Origin: Bacillota bacterium
GTDB taxonomy: Bacteria > Bacillota > Syntrophomonadia > Syntrophomonadales > Syntrophomonadaceae
Direction of reading: 5' to 3'
Length of the DNA stretch: 64,000 nucleotides
Assembly (NCBI GenBank): GCA_029550685.1
Contig: JAKPGY010000115.1
Coordinates: forward strand, 1 to 64,000
The notes beneath the pieces are model-generated. The model saw only the letters and a list, made by a program, of their open reading frames with translations, ran no database searches and was not told the origin of the DNA. Within the stretch, counting starts at the first letter, position 1; every line of letters begins with the position of its first letter. Both the position numbers and the translations under genes were made by a program. Below are positions 62,112 to 64,000 of this stretch, piece by piece.

Positions 62112-63455
62112 GTGGCATTTGAAGGATTGTCAGACAGGCTGCAGGATATCTTTCGCAAGCTGCGCGGCAAAGGCAAGATAAGCGAAGAAGATGTAAAAGT
62201 AGCCATGCGCGAAGTTCGACTGGCCCTGTTAGAAGCCGATGTCAACTTTAAGGTGGTCAAAGACTTTGTCGCCCGGGTAAAGGACCGGGCTGTCGGCCAG
62301 GAAGTGCTGGGCAGTCTCACCCCTGGACAGCAAATTGTGAAAATAGTCCACGATGAAATGACTGCATTAATGGGAGGTTCTGAAAGCAAGCTCAACTTGT
62401 CATCCAAACCTCCTGCGATAATTATGGTGGTTGGCCTGCAGGGCGCCGGGAAGACTACTACCGTAGCCAAGCTGGCGAAAACTCTGACTAAACAGGGGCG
62501 CCGCCCCCTTTTAGTGGCATGCGATATATATCGCCCTGCTGCAATCAAACAACTGCAGGTTTTGGGAGAGCAGACTGGTACTCCGGTTTTTTCCATGGGT
62601 CAGCAGAACCCGGTTAATATAGCCCGGGCTTCTCTGGAGCACGCCCGCATAAATAACCGTGATATAGTGATACTTGACACCGCCGGTCGTCTGCATATCA
62701 ATGAAGAACTGATGGAGGAGTTAACCAGTATTAAAGAACAGGTTAATCCTGATGAGATTCTGCTGGTAGTTGATGCCATGACCGGACAGGATGCGGTTAC
62801 TGTTGCCGAGAGTTTTCATGCCCAACTGGGACTGACTGGGGTTATATTGACCAAACTGGATGGTGATACCCGGGGTGGAGCAGCTCTCTCCGTTAAAGCA
62901 GTTACTGGATGTCCCATTAAGTTTGTGGGTACCGGTGAGAAGCTGGATGCTCTGGAACCCTTTCATCCCGATCGTATGGCCTCAAGAATTCTGGGTATGG
63001 GGGATATTCTCAGCTTGGTAGAAAAAGCCCAGGCTAACTTCGACCAGGAAAAAGCCAGGGAAATGGAACGCAAGATCCGCAAGCAGGAATTTACCCTGGA
63101 AGATTTTTTGCAACAGATGCAGCAAATGCGGTCTATGGGTCCTTTGGACGAACTGCTGGGGATGATCCCCGGCATGGGCAAGCAGATGAAGGAACTAAAA
63201 GGTCAGGTGGATGAGAAAGAACTGGCCCGGATAGAGGCCATTATTCAATCAATGACTCCAGCTGAGCGCCGCGATCCCAGTATTATTAACGGCAGCCGCA
63301 AAAAGAGAATAGCGCGGGGCAGCGGGACTCGTGTCCAGGAGGTTAACCGGCTGTTAAAGCAATTCGAAGAGTCTCGTAAACTAATGAAACAGTTTGCGGA
63401 CCTTGGAGCCAAGAAAGGCCGGCGGGGTATGCCCCCCATCAAATTCCCGTTTTAA
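62112..63455 (+). CDS. ffh: Signal recognition particle protein Ffh
   Basis: Ffh is the SRP GTPase that binds signal sequences and 4.5S RNA. The 447-residue protein has an N-domain, a G-domain with GLQGAGKTTTVAKLA and DTAGRLHINEELM, and a Met-rich M domain (MQQMRSMGPLDELLGMIPGM). A GTG start is used. The gene is in the ylxM-ffh-rpsP cluster as in Bacillus. Confidence 0.97.
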   Translation: MAFEGLSDRLQDIFRKLRGKGKISEEDVKVAMREVRLALLEADVNFKVVKDFVARVKDRAVGQEVLGSLTPGQQIVKIVHDEMTALMGGSESKLNLSSKPPAIIMVVGLQGAGKTTTVAKLAKTLTKQGRRPLLVACDIYRPAAIKQLQVLGEQTGTPVFSMGQQNPVNIARASLEHARINNRDIVILDTAGRLHINEELMEELTSIKEQVNPDEILLVVDAMTGQDAVTVAESFHAQLGLTGVILTKLDGDTRGGAALSVKAVTGCPIKFVGTGEKLDALEPFHPDRMASRILGMGDILSLVEKAQANFDQEKAREMERKIRKQEFTLEDFLQQMQQMRSMGPLDELLGMIPGMGKQMKELKGQVDEKELARIEAIIQSMTPAERRDPSIINGSRKKRIARGSGTRVQEVNRLLKQFEESRKLMKQFADLGAKKGRRGMPPIKFPF

Positions 63456-63543
63456 TTAAGTTAGTCCAAGAATACCCCATTAATTGGGGATTCTGGCTGT
63501 ATAAATTGACTCTACCAGGTTAAGTTTTCGAGGAGGTGAATTC

Positions 63544-63810
63544 ATGGCAACCAAAATCAGATTGAGAAGGATGGGCGCTAAGAAAAGACCATTTTACCGT
63601 ATTGTTGTAGCAGATGCCCGTTCTCCCCGGGATGGACGGTTTATTGAAGAAATAGGTTATTATGATCCAGCTACCACCCCGGCAACCGTAAAAATTGATG
63701 AGGAAAAAGCCTTAAAATGGCTGGCTAATGGAGCCAAACCCTCGGATACGGTTAAATCTTTATTACAAAAACAAGGGGTTATGGCAAAATTTGCTGCAAG
63801 CCGCAAGTAG
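63544..63810 (+). CDS. rpsP: 30S ribosomal protein S16
   Basis: S16 supports 30S assembly. The 88-residue protein starts [20 protein letters not shown] and contains [24 protein letters not shown] precedes the ATG. It is followed by the KH-domain gene khpA after 22 bp, the usual order. Confidence 0.97.
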   Translation: MATKIRLRRMGAKKRPFYRIVVADARSPRDGRFIEEIGYYDPATTPATVKIDEEKALKWLANGAKPSDTVKSLLQKQGVMAKFAASRK

Positions 63811-63832
63811 TCGAAAAACAGGGGGTGAAAAG

Positions 63833-64000
63833 ATGAAGGAACTGGTTGAATTCATCGCCAGATCCCTGGTAGACAACCCCGATGATGTGCAGGTCATCGA
63901 ACACGAAGAGGAAGGCTCTATCATCATCGAACTGCGGGTGGCTCCCGATGATATGGGAAAAGTCATCGGCAAACAAGGGAAGATTGCCAAGTCTATTCGT
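63833..64000 (+). CDS. khpA: KH-domain RNA-binding protein KhpA, partial
   Basis: The first 56 codons are present; the gene runs off the right edge. It reads MKELVEFIARSLVDNPDDVQ, then VAPDDMGKVIGKQGKIAKSI. The GKQG loop is the KH RNA-contact motif. KhpA with KhpB binds many RNAs and influences cell size in Gram-positives. The ATG at 63833 follows GGGGGTGAAAAG. Confidence 0.93.
   Translation, partial: MKELVEFIARSLVDNPDDVQVIEHEEEGSIIIELRVAPDDMGKVIGKQGKIAKSIR

Overview
The window comes from a spore-forming Bacillota, most likely a Clostridia of the Syntrophomonas type. The evidence is gene content: sporulation genes (spoIIP, yqfC, yqfD), the HrcA/CIRCE heat-shock operon, a glycine T-box, sigma-54 control of a CoA-transferase, paired acyl-CoA dehydrogenases, and an archaeal-like chaperonin in the dnaK operon. 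Gene order over most of the window follows the conserved Bacillus/Clostridia backbone. The genus is an inference; no 16S or marker comparison was possible.

Layout. 1-6.8 kb: FAD-dependent dehydrogenase, holA, rpsT, spoIIP and a small yqxA-like gene, a repeat-rich gap, then murJ. 6.9-19.3 kb: lepA, hemW, then CIRCE-hrcA-group III chaperonin-grpE-dnaK-dnaJ-prmA-rsmE-mtaB. 19.3-22.1 kb: an XRE regulator and two acyl-CoA dehydrogenases with altered catalytic-base positions. 22.2-23.1 kb: HIT protein, rpsU and a 36-residue membrane peptide. 23.3-26.3 kb: a sigma-54 activator and a CoA-transferase with a well-spaced -24/-12 promoter and candidate activator sites. 26.7-27.8 kb: an SDR gene destroyed by a 331-bp non-coding insertion with an 8-bp target duplication. 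28-37.3 kb: yqfC-yqfD-phoH-pgpH-ybeY-dgkA-cdd-era-deoC-(unknown)-recO. 37.3-47.6 kb: T-box-glyQ-glyS, ccpN, a bifunctional kinase/phosphorylase (ppsR), PEP synthase and pyruvate phosphate dikinase. 47.6-49.1 kb: a DUF2200 gene and a REP-associated tyrosine transposase embedded in about eight short palindromic repeats. 49.1-52.1 kb: a VanR/VanS-like two-component system and a D,D-carboxypeptidase. 52.3-56.9 kb: dgt-like gene, dnaG, rpoD and four tRNA genes. 57-60.6 kb: poorly known surface/secreted proteins (DNRLRE, DUF4489, DUF4825). 60.7-64 kb: degV, then ylxM-ffh-rpsP-khpA, cut by the window edge.

How it fits together. Housekeeping blocks cover translation, protein folding, RNA modification, replication initiation and sporulation. 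The metabolic blocks (acyl-CoA dehydrogenases, CoA-transferase, PEP synthase/PPDK with one regulator) fit a fatty-acid or crotonate-type anaerobe that makes acetyl-CoA and needs gluconeogenic PEP.

The least explained structure is the mobile, foldable 280-331 bp repeat found in two inverted copies (4749-5028 and 27418-27748). Other items worth following up are the RAYT with its repeat families, the base-less acyl-CoA dehydrogenase pair, the group III chaperonin, and the shared operator-like box in front of the VanR-like regulator and the carboxypeptidase.
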